The notes: generated by a model from the letters alone, not told the origin. A stretch of DNA of 64,000 nt from Sycobia sp. Sy_11 (GCA_018907035.1 JACCIC010000207.1:1-64000), one strand, 5' to 3'. Shown: positions 43,785-55,860, counted from the first letter of the stretch. Translations and numbers: made by a program.

Positions 43785-44410
43785 TTAAACAGTATTAGGC
43801 AATGGACATAAAAGAGTAATATTTGTCTTGCCAATGCCATTGGCAATTTTAATCGTTGCTACTCGAACTTCTCCGTCATCGCCAGGATGAATGTCTATCA
43901 CTCTGCCCAGCTGCCAATGCATACACGGCTCATTTTTGTCCATTAATATTACTACTGAATCTTTTTTTATCTCGCCTCGAGATTTAGTCCATTTTTGGCG
44001 TTTCTGCATTTCACTCAAATATTCTCTATGCCAGCGTTTCCAAAATTCTTATCTTGCCTTAACAAAAATTTTCCATGAGTCTAACCGATTTTCTGAAACA
44101 GATAAATAATTATTTGCGGGCAGCATCGTGAGAGGACGACCGACTAACAGGTGTGCAGGTGTTAATGCAATTCGATTGTTTGGATCCGTAGAAATAGAAA
44201 GTATTGTCAATTTAAAATTGCCTCAATTTCTATACTTAGTGTGTTTATTTCCTCAAAAGTAAGAACTCGATCGCCGACCACTCGTTTAAAATGCTGCTTA
44301 AAAGATTTTACTGCGGCTTCCCAGATGCCGCTGAAGTGTGGTGTTAGAGGCGGATTAAAGTGCCATGTTATATTTTTGTCGGTCGCAAAATGATTTATCC
44401 GATCTTTAAA
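43785..44410 (-). pseudogene. pol: BEL/Pao integrase C-terminal part, broken
   Basis: Directly after a TAG at 44411-44413 the same frame continues with the third catalytic block HFSGIWEAAVKSF (about 44325-44365), carrying the catalytic Glu, and stops again near 44215. The last part (43785-44018) is the conserved C-terminal domain of BEL/Pao integrases: KKDSVVILMDKN and WQLGRVIDIHPGDDG. Confidence 0.85.
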
Positions 44411-46783
44411 CTACTGGGATTCCAATAAGGCATACATTTCACGCAGTTTATTGCTTGTGCCTACGGAATTCTTACCATTATCTGAATATACATGCGTGGG
44501 AATACCGCGTCGTCCGATAAAGCGTTTAAATGCACCGAATAATCCTTCAGTGGTCAAGTCGCTCACGATTTCAATATGTATCGCTTTAATTGACATGCAG
44601 ATAAATACGCAGCCATTTGCCTTAACGCGGTTTCTATTACGATACTTTTTTTCCTTGATAAATAGGGGACCGAAAAAATCCACGCCAGTATGAGAGAACG
44701 CAGCAGCCTCTTCCACACGTGATTTTGGTAAGTTTCCCATTTTCGCATGTATCGGGGACGGTCGAAAATGAATACATCGGACACATTTACGAACAATTTT
44801 CCGTACTTGGTTCTTTCCGTCAAGTAGCCAAAACCGATGACGCAATGTATATAATGTACTTTGAACACCGGTATGGTAAAAATGTTCGTCTGTTTCGCGA
44901 ATAATCAAATCGGATACGTAGTGATGCATTGGTAACAGAATAGGATGTTTCTGCGAATATGAAATTTCGGCATTTTTTAAGCGCCCTCCAACGCGAATGA
45001 GGCCGTATTGATCTAAAAATGGATTTAAAGCTGCCAGACGGTTACCTTTTGCTCCTCCCGTTTTAGAAATATGTTCGATTTCGTCGAAAAATTGCTTTCT
45101 TTGTTTAATGCCTAAAATTTTTCGCTCTGCAGCGAGTTTCTCTTCTACACACAAATTTCCTTTAAAAACATTTATAGGGCGCATGCGTAAGCAATATGCT
45201 ATTACACGGACAAGTTTAGAGAATGATAAAAAATTATTAAAAATTTCACATTTATTAATTTTTATGGTCAAACACATATTTTTTTTTAATCCGGGCAGCT
45301 CTTGAATCGGCAGATTAAAATTCTCGGGCCAACTATTTTTACTTTCGTGCAACCATATCGGTCCTTCCAACCATAATTTATTTCGTAGAAATTCTGTGGG
45401 AAATTGGCCTCGCGACAATCCATCAGCAGTGTTATCCTTAGTTTTAACGTGACGCCATTCAGCATCTTCAACGCGTTGAATTTTCCTAACCCGATTTGCT
45501 TCAAAAACCTTTAAAACTGATGGAGATTTCTTAAGCCATTGAAGCACAATAGTAGAATCTGTCCAAAAATAAGTATGATTTATTGAAAAATTCAACACGG
45601 AACGGATTTCTCGATAAAGACGAATAAGGGTTAAAGCACCGCAAAGTTCAAGCCGTGGAATCGTGGTTTCTTTTAACGGTGCAACTCGAGATTTTGCGCA
45701 ACAAAGACGAATCAGAGTACGACGACCATTATCACGAGAACACATATAAATACATGCGCCATAACCAACCTTACTCGCATCGCAGAATCTGTGGATTTCA
45801 ATATTATTTGAATTATCTAAAACAAGCTTGCGGCTTACGGAGAAATTATTTAATTTGCCGAGTTGTTCAGAAAATGACCGCCAATCAGTATAGAAATCTT
45901 GAGGAACAGATTCGTCCCAGCCGATTTTTGTTTTCCAGCACCTTTGCATAAACAGTTTCGCGGCTAAAATCACAGGTCCTAGTATTCCGAACGGATCATA
46001 AATTTTTGCTATTTCTGACAAAATAGTACGCTTCGATACTTGGGAAGGCGTGTGTGTCGATTTTACCGCATATACTAATGTATCTTCTTGAGAATTCCAT
46101 CCGATACCCAATGTTTTTATTATCGTATTCGACTCGATAGCACAATCTAATCCGAGCAATTTCTCTTTAATATTATCAAGAACATGGTTATGATTTGATG
46201 CCCATTGAAGAATATTAAATTTCCCTCTTCTCAAAATCTCGATTATCTCGTCACGAATTTTTAGAATTTCTTCTAGGGAATTTGCACCAGTTAACAAGTC
46301 GTCGACGTATAAGTCCGGTTTTAAGATTTCAGATGCAAGAGGAAAATGAGCACTCTCGTCATCAGCGAGTTTTTTTATAGTACGAATCGCGAGAAAAGGC
46401 GCTGAAGCAACACCAAACGTAACCGTTTTTAATTCAAATGTTCGGATGCGATTATTACTATACCAAAAAATACGTTGGTATTTGCAATCGTCTGGGTGAA
46501 CTAATATTTGTCTGTACATTTTTTCGATGTCAGCAGTCATAACGTATACATGCGATCGAAATCTAACTAGCTGTCCAAAGAGTTTATCTTGGAAAGTAGG
46601 GTCTATCATACGTGCACCGTTAAGCGAAATAATTTTGTCTGATTTTGCCCAAGCATCGAATACAATACGGACTTTAGTAGTTGCACTTGAGCATTTGAAA
46701 ACGGCATGGTGAGGCATATAATATGCATCTTTTAAGTCGTCATCGACTAATACCATATGCCCTAGATCAATATACTCTTGCAT
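44411..46783 (-). CDS. pol: BEL/Pao pol: reverse transcriptase, RNase H, integrase N-terminal and core (790 codons, open)
   Basis: Multi-domain polyprotein that copies and integrates the element. Residues 30-135 hold the RT fingers and palm with VMTADIEKMYRQI (81-93). The palm box LYVDDLLTGAN is at 158-168 with both Asp. An RNase H-like domain follows with HRFCDASKVGYGA. The integrase has an HHCC zinc region (HHYV..., CVRCIHF), HTGVDFFGPL with the first catalytic Asp and VYSDNGKNSVG with the second. The frame starts inside the protein: upstream RT sequence and the protease are in other frames, and the last part with the catalytic Glu follows a stop at 44411. It is otherwise undamaged, consistent with a recent insertion. 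Confidence 0.93.
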   Translation of the reverse strand: MQEYIDLGHMVLVDDDLKDAYYMPHHAVFKCSSATTKVRIVFDAWAKSDKIISLNGARMIDPTFQDKLFGQLVRFRSHVYVMTADIEKMYRQILVHPDDCKYQRIFWYSNNRIRTFELKTVTFGVASAPFLAIRTIKKLADDESAHFPLASEILKPDLYVDDLLTGANSLEEILKIRDEIIEILRRGKFNILQWASNHNHVLDNIKEKLLGLDCAIESNTIIKTLGIGWNSQEDTLVYAVKSTHTPSQVSKRTILSEIAKIYDPFGILGPVILAAKLFMQRCWKTKIGWDESVPQDFYTDWRSFSEQLGKLNNFSVSRKLVLDNSNNIEIHRFCDASKVGYGACIYMCSRDNGRRTLIRLCCAKSRVAPLKETTIPRLELCGALTLIRLYREIRSVLNFSINHTYFWTDSTIVLQWLKKSPSVLKVFEANRVRKIQRVEDAEWRHVKTKDNTADGLSRGQFPTEFLRNKLWLEGPIWLHESKNSWPENFNLPIQELPGLKKNMCLTIKINKCEIFNNFLSFSKLVRVIAYCLRMRPINVFKGNLCVEEKLAAERKILGIKQRKQFFDEIEHISKTGGAKGNRLAALNPFLDQYGLIRVGGRLKNAEISYSQKHPILLPMHHYVSDLIIRETDEHFYHTGVQSTLYTLRHRFWLLDGKNQVRKIVRKCVRCIHFRPSPIHAKMGNLPKSRVEEAAAFSHTGVDFFGPLFIKEKKYRNRNRVKANGCVFICMSIKAIHIEIVSDLTTEGLFGAFKRFIGRRGIPTHVYSDNGKNSVGTSNKLREMYALLESQ

Positions 46784-47627
46784 TACTTGAGTACCCCTCT
46801 TTCAGGGACATGTTTATGTTTAATTTTTTATGAAGCGCTTGGAAACGCCGCCAAGTGCATGATCGTGAGTCACCGAAGTTTTTTATGCCGGGTCGAAAAG
46901 GCAAGTGTACGACATAACGTCAGCTTTCGTCGCGAGTTGTATTTTTGATATAATGATTTTCGCATAAAATATCCTCCGATAATGTTGCAGTCTTTGTGTT
47001 GAGATCTTCTATTAGCCAAAATTTACTTATTTGCTCACTCAATTCTGTAATATTGCAAGAGACAACGCGCCTTTCTGTATTATCGGCCGCTCCGCCTACC
47101 ACAACCCAACCGAGCTGCGTCTTTTGCAAAATTAAATCACAATCATCGCTAGATAAATTCATTTGCCCTATTGATAGTAAAGATAATGTGGTGCCAGAAC
47201 CAATTAAAATATCTACAGCTCGTGATAAATGAAACGTAGGATCAGCAAGACGGATATTTTTTGGGATTTCTATCCTTTCGCGCGGAAAGCGTTCATCGGG
47301 CACAAAGTCTGCAATTCGCGGAACTGTTAAAAACGTTAAAGTTTTTTCAAATTCACTATGAAGTGAATGGATTAATTTCCATTCTATAAGATTTTTAGAA
47401 ATCGTTGACATCTTGTCAATGGCATTTATTGGAATTGAACAAGGCCGCATTGGGAGTTTTAATTGACGTGCAAATTTTTCAGTTACCAAATGTGCAGTCG
47501 CGGAAGTATCGAGTAGTGCGCGAGCTTCCATAAATTTTCCGTCTGCGCTTCGTACACGAACTATCGCACTCATCATTAATTGCGATCGAGGTGCACGTAA
47601 CACCGTAGACAAAGCAAGAGTTGATTG
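46784..47627 (-). pseudogene. pol: BEL/Pao protease and linker to RT, lightly broken
   Basis: The open frame 46920-47612 is a DUF1758-type aspartic protease with ARALLDTSATAHLVTEKF (Ser where many members have Gly or Cys) and a C-terminal QMNLSSDDCDLILQKTQLGW segment. It is in frame with the gag/knuckle part upstream, separated only by a TGA at about 47628. Downstream a TGA at 46920 and a frame change near 46800 separate it from the RT frame. Confidence 0.85.
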
Positions 47628-48903
47628 TCACAATTGGGTGTCTGTTAAGTTTAAATTATTTTTCTCGTTTCCTTTCGACGCATTTAGTGCTGTATCTGTT
47701 GGTTTCGTAGCGAAGTTATGTAGCAGAGAGTGATGGAATCGGTTACAGTGTTTGCAATGCGATGATTTGTATTCTCCTGCATGACCCCGGAGGCAATTAC
47801 GGCATAATTTCTTATTTTTTATAAAATCCCAACGCTGTGATATTGATAATTTTATGAATTTCGAGCATTTGTAAATAAAATGATTCTGCGTGCAATACGC
47901 ACACGTAGTTGATATACCAGTCACAAGCGTGCGCATGCCAGATTCGTTCTTTCGAGCCTTCGAAAATCCTATTTCTTGATGCGATCGACGTGTATTAGAT
48001 ATTTCAGGTCTTGCATTTCGTTCGCGATTTATCAATAAAAATGAGGTTTCCGTGACAAAGGTATACAATTGTTCTAATGTTGGCAGATCGTCTAGACTTA
48101 ATTTTTCTTCCTATTTATCGCGAATTTCAGACGGTAATGCTCTTTCAAGTATGCGCATAATTAAACATTCACTGGGAATAACTCCGAGTGTTTTTAACAT
48201 TGATAAATGCTGGCGAACTTCATCGATTATATGTGTCAGTCCATTATGTGTAACCTTTGTTAGAGCCTGAATGTTAAGAAGAGCATCTAAGTGTTTTGAA
48301 ACAAGAACGCGATGTTTTTCATATGATTCCTTTAAAAGGCGCCATGCGTTTTGATAATTCTCAGCACTCACGTTATAAATTAGAATTTTTCTTAAAGCAT
48401 CATCACAAAGCGAATTTTTTAGATATAAGAATTTTTCTAAATCGGTAATGTCCGTACGTGCGTCAATCATTGCTAAACAAGAGTTTTTAAATGTAAGCCA
48501 TTTATCCAAGTTACCTTCGAATTTTGGCAGTTCAGCTACGGGCAGTTTTAATGTACGACGATTACCTATAGCATTCACGATTGGTGTTGTATTATCGGGC
48601 AATATGCTAGGTTGAGCATTATTCGAATCTAAATTGACAATATTATCATTATTTTCGATTCTACTAGCTAGTTCATAATAACGATTGTATTTCGTCTATC
48701 TCTTTTATTCGTTCATTGGCCGGATCAATAATTGCGAGCTCGTCGTTCAAATTTTCGTATGCATGAAGCCATTCCGTGACGCGTTCTAATCGTAATTTTA
48801 AATTTATTTTATCGCATTTATTTGAAGCAACGATATTTGCAAGGTTTGTTACCTGTGCTTTAAGCGTAGCGCGCTTTTCATTTATTAATTTAACTTTATC
48901 CAT
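47628..48903 (-). pseudogene. gag: BEL/Pao gag with zinc knuckles, lightly broken
   Basis: The start is taken as ATG at 48901-48903 (MDKVKLINEKRATLKAQ). The DUF1759-type segment AELPKFEGNLDKWLTFKNSC is at about 48470-48540 and VSKHLDALLNIQAL lies at about 48255-48300. Nucleocapsid motifs are CAYCTQNHFIYKC (CX2CX3HX4C) near 47860-47900 and CRNCLRGHAG near 47775-47805. A stop and frame change near 48603-48673 and one TAA at 48111 interrupt the frame. Confidence 0.88.
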
Positions 48904-49220
48904 CGTGAAAGAAATATCAATATATAAATTTAACAAAACGTCAAACTAAATATATTATTACTTGAACACGAATATATATGTATTAGACTTATTACGTACT
49001 ACTAAATACTTATGAAAAACACTCTTTACGAAAACGCCTTTATATAAAAGAATTACTTAACTTTTTTGATGACTGGTGTCTCAGCCGTTTGCAGCAGCTG
49101 GGCAAGTGATTCCTTTGACTTTTCGTGATGTTTGTATGCTCTTTTCCTTCGATAAGATATTGTAATTGAGTACTGTTGTACTTTTCTATTATGCACTGCT
49201 GCACCTTCACTGTGTTTATG

Positions 49221-49245
49221 CTCGAACCTAACAGGAGGCACCAAA
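49221..49245 (-). other. Primer-binding site of the BEL/Pao element
   Basis: On the minus strand TTTGGTGCCTCCTGTTAGG follows the LTR end GCAACA. Confidence 0.7.
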
Positions 49246-49972
49246 TGTTGCGTCGAGATCTAGTCAACAGACTAAATCCCGTTTTTATTTTATAAATATT
49301 AGCACAAAAAAATATAAGATTGAAGGGAATAATAAAAAATGGAAAAAAGGATAGAAATGTAGATGTCATTAGGTTTACAAATAAAAGTACGACAATTGAG
49401 CCAAATATACAGTTGTTTTATTGGCTCGTATGAAAGGGGAAAAGCCTAGCGGCATAAAAACCCCTGATGACAAAGATTCGAAGGTGCGAGCAGTTATTGT
49501 TAGTTATAAGTTTTGCACGTTGCGTGCGACGAGTACTGGACTCGGTGCGACGTGAATCTCGTGGAGATTCGAGCGTTGCGACACGAATCTTGTTCGAATT
49601 CGCCAACGAACGAATTCACTTGCAAGGAGAGCGGCCTCCTTACGAAATGTTATAAAATAAGAAGAGGAGAGGACGTCTGGACGATAGTATAAGTTTTAGA
49701 CTACACGATTGGACAACTCAAGATTAAGTAAACTCGTACGCGGTCATCGCCGGCGCTCCAGCGGCCTGGCGTTCCGTATCTTCCAGTTAAGTAAACATAG
49801 TCGCTTTGAAAAGAATACGAGCCCCATAAACAATGTGCGGAGAGCAAATTATATTTATGGCTGTCTCGTATATCAAAGTTAAGACTTTAAATTCTATGAA
49901 ATAAAATTAATTATTATTTATAAAAAAGTTATTGAAAAATGAAACCATATGAAATTGTATATCGTCCAAACA
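49246..49972 (-). repeat. 5' LTR of the BEL/Pao element
   Basis: 727 bp, partner of 42967-43693. Differences seen by eye are few: a missing C near 49269, an extra A near 49345 and scattered substitutions near 49366, 49441, 49475, 49539 and 49546. Confidence 0.95.
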
Positions 49973-50260
49973 AATATCTTTACCATACATTTATATATAT
50001 TTCAATATTTCTGTTAATATAGCTTATGCTTCAATAACTTTATCACACTTTTATATTCTAATATTTCTGTGACACATTTATTTTATATTTCATGCTCTTA
50101 TATCTTAATATTTTTACCATATTTTTGTATTGCAATATTTCTGCCATATTTTTATATTACAATTTTTTTACCATACTCTCATATTTCAACATTTCTATTA
50201 TACAGTTATACGCCAAATATTTTTGTTACACTTTTATATACCACTATTTGCACATATTTA
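49973..50260. repeat. Degenerate AT-rich minisatellite, right part
   Basis: Continues the array at 42801-42966: TTTCAATATTTCTGTTA, TTCTAATATTTCTGTGA, TTGCAATATTTCTGCCA and similar cores spaced about 35-45 bp. Short open frames across it are repeat artefacts. Confidence 0.7.
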
Positions 50261-50700
50261 ACTTTAATAGAATACACATAATACACACAATACAAATAGA
50301 AATATTAAAAGCATTACTAGGATAATTACATGAAATTGTAAATTAAATATAAGCCCTCGTTACTGTCCCTGCCGTTTGTGACTCTCACGTCCCAGTAAAG
50401 TATTTTAAACATTTATTGTTTCTCATTCTTTCTCTTTTTTTGTTATGATGTAAATACACCCCTGTAGTACCATGTCCCCTAAAACATAATACCAAAAAAA
50501 AATAATTTAGTAAAGTCCCCTTATTGCTGAAGAAGAAGAAATACTCAAGACATAAACTGCTTTTAATCAAAAGAAAACCTTTTAGACCACCAAGGAGGAT
50601 AACTTAAACAGTCGGTGCAATTTGTTAGAAGAGTTGCACTAAATGATAAAGTCCTTTTGATATAGAAAAAGCCAACATTGTTAGCAACCCCCACGAACAT

Positions 50701-50748
<48 letters not shown>

Positions 50749-52964
50749 CCTACCCCCTATACGTCAAATACCCCTTTATAGCAATAAAAAAAAATAATGC
50801 TGAATACCAGAAGTAAGTTAATGTGTCAGAACACATACCAGTTAAGAGAGCCATAACCTATACGTATGCTCCATACATGCCATATAGTTTTTTTTTTAAA
50901 GTGACAAAATTATAGGAAGGGAGTGAAATTTCCCAAACCTATAAGGCTCATCAAGTTTGTAATTACTAGTACAAACATGGAAATCCATCAGCAAATTGTG
51001 AGAAAAAACAAAAATTTTAGTGTAAAAGACTTATTGGAAATTTTTCAACGAGGACAAGCAGGACATAGGACTGCTTCAACGAATACAGAAGTAGAGAATA
51101 TTCTACTAAAATAAAAGTAACAGCAGAAAGAAGATAGACGTGCCAAGTTAATTTCTTTTAATTAACAATATTATTAATAATATTAACTTTAATAAGTGAT
51201 GAGACCACTTAACACATACAATTTATAAAACATTCTTGCAACAACAAATAAAATAGCATATTTTCAACCACCACCAGCAAACAATAACCATTATCGACAA
51301 TAATTAACACAACAAGTAATATTTACATTTCAGGTTCCAATAGTTATTTCTTTTCAGGTATAAAAGCCAACATAGCCTATATGGGCAATATAGATACATT
51401 AGTGACATAGAAAATTTTGAAAGTAGCAAAACTGGTGGAAAGAGGTGTAATTTTTCAATTCTGTAAAATTTCATAAGCTGTATAGCACCACCACAATGGT
51501 GGAAATTTGTTTCAAAAAGATTTATTAAGAATTAATAATTTTTAGTAGTAAACAGTGGTGAACTAAACCACTGATCGATACAGCTCGCTCAATCAGCTTA
51601 TTATTTATTTACAGACTACTTTAACACACATAAGCATCGAATAACAGGAGAGGATATAAAAAAATATAAAATTATATAAATCTATAAATAATTAACAACA
51701 ATAACTATAATAACAAGAGACATCATTTGAGTACACAGGCATATTTTTGAAAATAGAGAGAAAAAGAAGATTAAAATACAGTAATACAAAATTTCAGAAA
51801 GACATTAAATATACAAGTTTAAATAAATATTTAAATAATAATAATAATTAATAATTAAAATTAGCTATAACAATAAACAATTTTTTTTTCTTCTCCAAAT
51901 CTAGAATTTTTCTTTCAGATATAATTTCACAAAACTATAAGAGAGAAAGAAAACAACATTTAACTAAAATAAACCAATTTATAATATTAACTGCACCAAT
52001 CAAGATATGCTGAAAATAAAGGGATCATATAGAAGAGCATGATATAAGAGAATATTAGCAATTAAAGACCTCGAACAATTTATAACTTAATACAATCCAA
52101 TTAGTTACTTAAAAATACCAACATTTTTGTGAATTTATAAACACACACCAACATAAGAAATCAAATTACAATAAATAAACTATAATTAAGCATACATAAT
52201 AATAATAAATAAGTTAATCAATAGAAAAAAAAGATAAAAACAATCAACGCCAAATGACCATAAGGGAGCAATAGCAAAATAGAAAAAGAAACATTAAACT
52301 AAATAAATAATTTTAAAATTAAATTAATTAACAAAATAACAATAAATAAAAATTGTTTTTCTCTATTCTTTCCTATTCTCTTGAGAAAAGAATGTCTGAA
52401 ATAGAAAGAAAAATTTCTTCTAATTTTTATGATATAAATAATTAAGGACTCAACAATATTAACTTTTTCTACAAGTTTTTTTTCTTTTCTCTTCTTTTCT
52501 CTCTGATAGCGCAAACAAGGATACACTACATAGACGAGAAATTGAACTGAAGTTATGTATTTAATAGCAAGTGCGGGTAAATAATAAATTCAAGATATTT
52601 CATATAAACATTAAAAATTTTAAATAAACAACACAATTCTAAATAAACAAGCAACAAATAAATAATCAAAAATTTTTTTTCAAGATTAAGCAAAATACAT
52701 TTTAATTTCATCGAATAATAACCTCAGTTTTTTTTACATTAAAACAAAACTGACATAATTTTGGGCTAATAAAAATAAACGTTGATTTTAAAATTCCTTA
52801 CAAACAACTAAATAAATTTTTACTAAATTCTTTGTATTTAAACACAAATAGTGCTTATAAGCCTCATCACATAACAAAATTTAAAAATTATTTTTTTTCT
52901 TCTCTGTCTCCTGCAACGTAACCGTGCCAAATAATAACATTATCAATAACACCAATTAGCGAAA
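50261..52964. other. A-rich stretch without a recognisable gene
   Basis: From about 50480 the plus strand is strongly A-rich with few T-runs until near 52300, a strand bias common in LTR-element leaders and LTRs; it leads up to the gag remnant at 52965. A (TA)n run is at 50705-50747. A short frame at 50923-51114 and one at 52299-52526 have no recognisable motif. Confidence 0.5.
50705..50747. repeat. (TA)n microsatellite
   Basis: About 43 bp of TA dinucleotide. Confidence 0.93.
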
Positions 52965-54218
52965 ATGGACCAACCACAAACATCTAAAACGATGATAAAA
53001 GACGAGAAAAGCAGGCGAAAAAGCCTTTTCACAGCAATGCAGAAAGACGCTTTGGCCAGCGAAATAAGATAACGAAACCTACAAATAGACGAGAATCCCA
53101 CAGTTATGAAGGACAGGCTGATCCGTTTTGAATTACGGCGCCTTTATGGACCAGAAGCCGCCGACTGGAATACCGATAAAGATGATATCTCTGAAGCTGA
53201 CCATCCCGATCTCACAGAGATGTCAGAAGTACTAAGCTCAACAGGGCTTGAACAAAATCGCGACAACCCTGAAGCGGCGGCAAATACCAAACAACAACAA
53301 AAGACAAAAGACGGCAAAACTGAACAATGCCGTACGAAAAATACAGTGTATACATGGCCATCACCACCAGTGCACAGCACGGAGATAGGAGGAAACATCG
53401 ATAATCCTTCAACATCTGTAAACCCGTGGCAAAATCTACCAGGCGTATGGCCATACATACATCCGGCGTTCTTCCAGCACTACATCGCTACGCCGCATCC
53501 AGGAGGAGTAAATACAACACAGGTGGCTGATGACAATCCACACCACGAAAGAACCACCACAAATGACAGATCATACACTCGATCGACAGATAACAGCTAC
53601 CTACAAGAAACCAGGGCAGGTCGGCTGCTCCGGCAGTGGAAGGTGCAATTCTCAGGAGCTCCACGTGAGGACGTGGAAGAATTTATTGACAGACTCGAAA
53701 AAACAATCGACAGCCTGGATATTCCGGAGGGGGAGATACTAAAACTAGTACTTGGAATACTAAGTGGACCAGCAAGAATATAAGCAAGGCCCATCCATAA
53801 AAAATGGAGAAATCTACAAGATTTCAAAACAGCCCTCCGCGGACAATTTAGGCTAATAGATTACGCGCTGCGACTAGAAGAAGAGTTAAGGGATCGGACA
53901 GAAGGGTCAGAAGAACCCATTGGCTCCTACCTTAGAGGTATGAGAGTACTGATCGACAAAATATCACCAGCACTTCCTACCTAGTCGCAACTTGAAAAGA
54001 TATACAGAAATCTCCATCTCGAATACATCGACAAAATTAATCGCAATGAGTTCAAATCAATCGATGAATTACAATCACTTGGACAACAGCTCGAACTGAA
54101 AAAAGAATTGAAAAATCGGTACAGAGAACCTCCACCCGTCGAGACCTGTATGGTCCGCACAGGAGCGTCTTCACCATCCGAGAGAGCGAACAGACGCTCC
54201 AGACTAGGAGCCCTTTAG
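52965..54218 (+). pseudogene. gag: Gag of an LTR retrotransposon (Gypsy-like), broken, without pol
   Basis: ATG at 52965 opens MDQPQTSKTMIKDEKSRRK and is in frame with the long segment 53106-53783; a TAA near 53069 separates them. The N-terminal half is Pro/Thr/Asn-rich. The capsid part reads KVQFSGAPREDVEEFIDRLE and IPEGEILKLVLGILSGPARI, is interrupted by TAA near 53781, continues with GQFRLIDYALRLEEELRDR and is again stopped by TAG near 53983. The end is Arg-rich (54180-54218). This fits a Ty3/Gypsy gag capsid. No zinc knuckle, protease or RT follows; a mariner begins 36 bp later. Confidence 0.72.
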
Positions 54219-54253
54219 TTTAATATATTATAATAGAAGGTAATAAACTATTA

Positions 54254-55529
54254 GGAGTGTGAAGAAGTCTTTCCCGTTTTTTGTAAGAGATGGAGCCACC
54301 AATACTGTGCGAGTATTCAATGGTTACATATGTCATAATCAAAGCTTATTCATATGTCAACAATTCCATACTAACACATTAGTTAAAATTTTTTCGCATC
54401 ATAAATTTTTGATATCGTGAAAATGTCGAAATTTGAGCCGAGTCGACGTCATTTGCGGGAAGTTTCACTTTATTGGTTCAATTTGAAGAAATCTGCTGCC
54501 GAGACGCATCGATTGCTTCAGGAGGCTTATGGAAAAGGTTGTGTCGATGATTCAAGTGTTCGCGGATGGTTTCGATGCTTCAAAAGCGGTAATTTCGACG
54601 TGGAAGACAAGGAGCGTTCCGGGCGGCCGCAAATCTTTGAAGATCGAGAATTGGCGACTTTGCTTGATGAAGATTCTTGTCAAACGCAAGAAGAACTTGC
54701 TGAAGCATTGGGAGTTGACCGAACAACCATTTCCAAGCGTTTGAAAGCCATGGGAATGATCCAAAAGCAAGGAAATTGGGTGCCGTACGAACTGAAGCTG
54801 AAAGACGTCGAACGGCATTTTTTCACTTGCGAACAGCTGCTTCAGCGACATAAAAGAAAGGGTTTTCTGCATCGTATCGTGACTGGCGATGAAAAGTGAA
54901 TACGTTACGATAATCCGAAGCGAAGAAAATCATGGGGACTACCCGGCCATGCATCATCATCGACGGCCAAGCCAAATATTCATGGCGCCAAGCTCATGCT
55001 CTGTATATGGTGGGACCAGCTAGGTGTGGTTTACTATGAGCTTCTGAAACCGAATGAAAGGATCACAGGCGAGGTCTATCGACGAGAATTGTTGCGTTTG
55101 AGCCGCGCACTGCGAGAAAAACGGCCACAATACTCCGACAGGCACGACAAAGTTATTTTGCAACATGACAATGCTCGCCCACATGTTGCACCGCCGGTGA
55201 AAACATACTTAGAAACGCTCAAATGGGAAGTCCTACCCCACCCGCCGTATAGTCCAGACGTTGCTCCATCTGATTACCATCTCTTCAGATCGATGACGCA
55301 TGGCCTGGCTGACCAGCACTTCCATTCCTACGAGGAAGCCAAAAAATGGGTGGATGACTGGATAGAGGCCAAACCGGTCGAAGTTTTTCGTAACGGGATT
55401 CGTATGTTGCCAGAAAGATGGGAAAAAGTTGTAGCTAGCGATGGCCAATACTTTCAATAATTCATTTGTAACCATTTTTTCACAATAAAGGCTCAAAATT
55501 TGAAAAAAAACGGGAAAGACTTATTCACA
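54254..55529 (+). mobile_element. mariner-family DNA transposon (mauritiana-like), nearly intact
   Basis: Inverted ends: GTGTGAAGAAGTCTTTCCCG (54257-54276) and the complement of CGGGAAAGACTTATTCACAT (55511-55530), identical over AAGTCTTTCCCGTTTTTT. Length is about 1.28 kb, the normal mariner size. Flanking TA is present at both sides. The transposase frame is interrupted by one stop only. Confidence 0.93.
54423..55460 (+). pseudogene. mariner transposase (DD34D), one premature stop
   Basis: Begins MSKFEPSRRHLREVS at 54423 (an upstream in-frame ATG lies at 54417). The paired helix-turn-helix region has FKSGNFDVEDKERSGRP and TQEELAEALGVDRTTISKRL. TGDEK with the first catalytic Asp is directly followed by TGA at 54897-54899, where relatives have Trp. 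The same frame goes on without interruption to 55460. LQHDNARPHVA (second Asp) and SPDVAPSDYHLF (third Asp) are 34 residues apart, the mariner spacing. It ends ASDGQYFQ. The stop removes the catalytic half unless read through. Confidence 0.93.
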
Positions 55530-55553
55530 TATCTGATAATATTAAAAATTGTA

Positions 55554-55860
55554 CTTATGTCGACTGTTTTGTATTAATTAATAAATATTTTTATCGATCT
55601 TACAATATTTATAATATTATATATTTACTAAAGTATTCAAAATTAGACTGTCTTTGTTTATAGTCACCTCTCAAGAATGTTAAAGAGAACTTATTACTAC
55701 AATCAATTAAATTATGAACCTCTAGGGCTCATTCTCAGGAACTGAACTATTTTAAAAATTTTTAAAAACTTTGCAGTGTAGTTCCCGACGATGAATCATA
55801 GCAGTTCGTAACGAAGGTGAATTGAAATTTAAGGCGGTGATTTTATATTATAAACATTTT
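55554..55860. mobile_element. Old Penelope-like fragments in opposite orientations
   Basis: TTAATAAATATTTTTATCGA at about 55577 is the inverted PLE tail. A decayed inverted hammerhead can be traced near 55715-55745 and a decayed plus-strand one near 55785-55820 (CCGACGATGAATCATAGC). This repeats, in fossil form, the inverted-arm structure of PLE-A2/A3. Confidence 0.55.

Larger units (their letters stand above)
42967..49972 (-). mobile_element. BEL/Pao LTR retrotransposon, complete and fairly young
   Basis: Two LTRs of identical length (727 bp) at 42967-43693 and 49246-49972 differ at only a small number of positions. The flanks AGTAT (42962-42966) and AATAT (49973-49977) look like a 5-bp target duplication with one change. 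The coding order on the minus strand is gag, zinc knuckles, protease, reverse transcriptase, RNase H, integrase. Only a few stops and frame changes interrupt it, and the 790-codon RT-to-integrase frame is open. Confidence 0.95.

Noticed and set aside
55785..55820. Hammerhead near the SINE copy 4
   Set aside because: The core is changed (CCGACGATG, CGTAACGAAGG) and stem II does not pair well.
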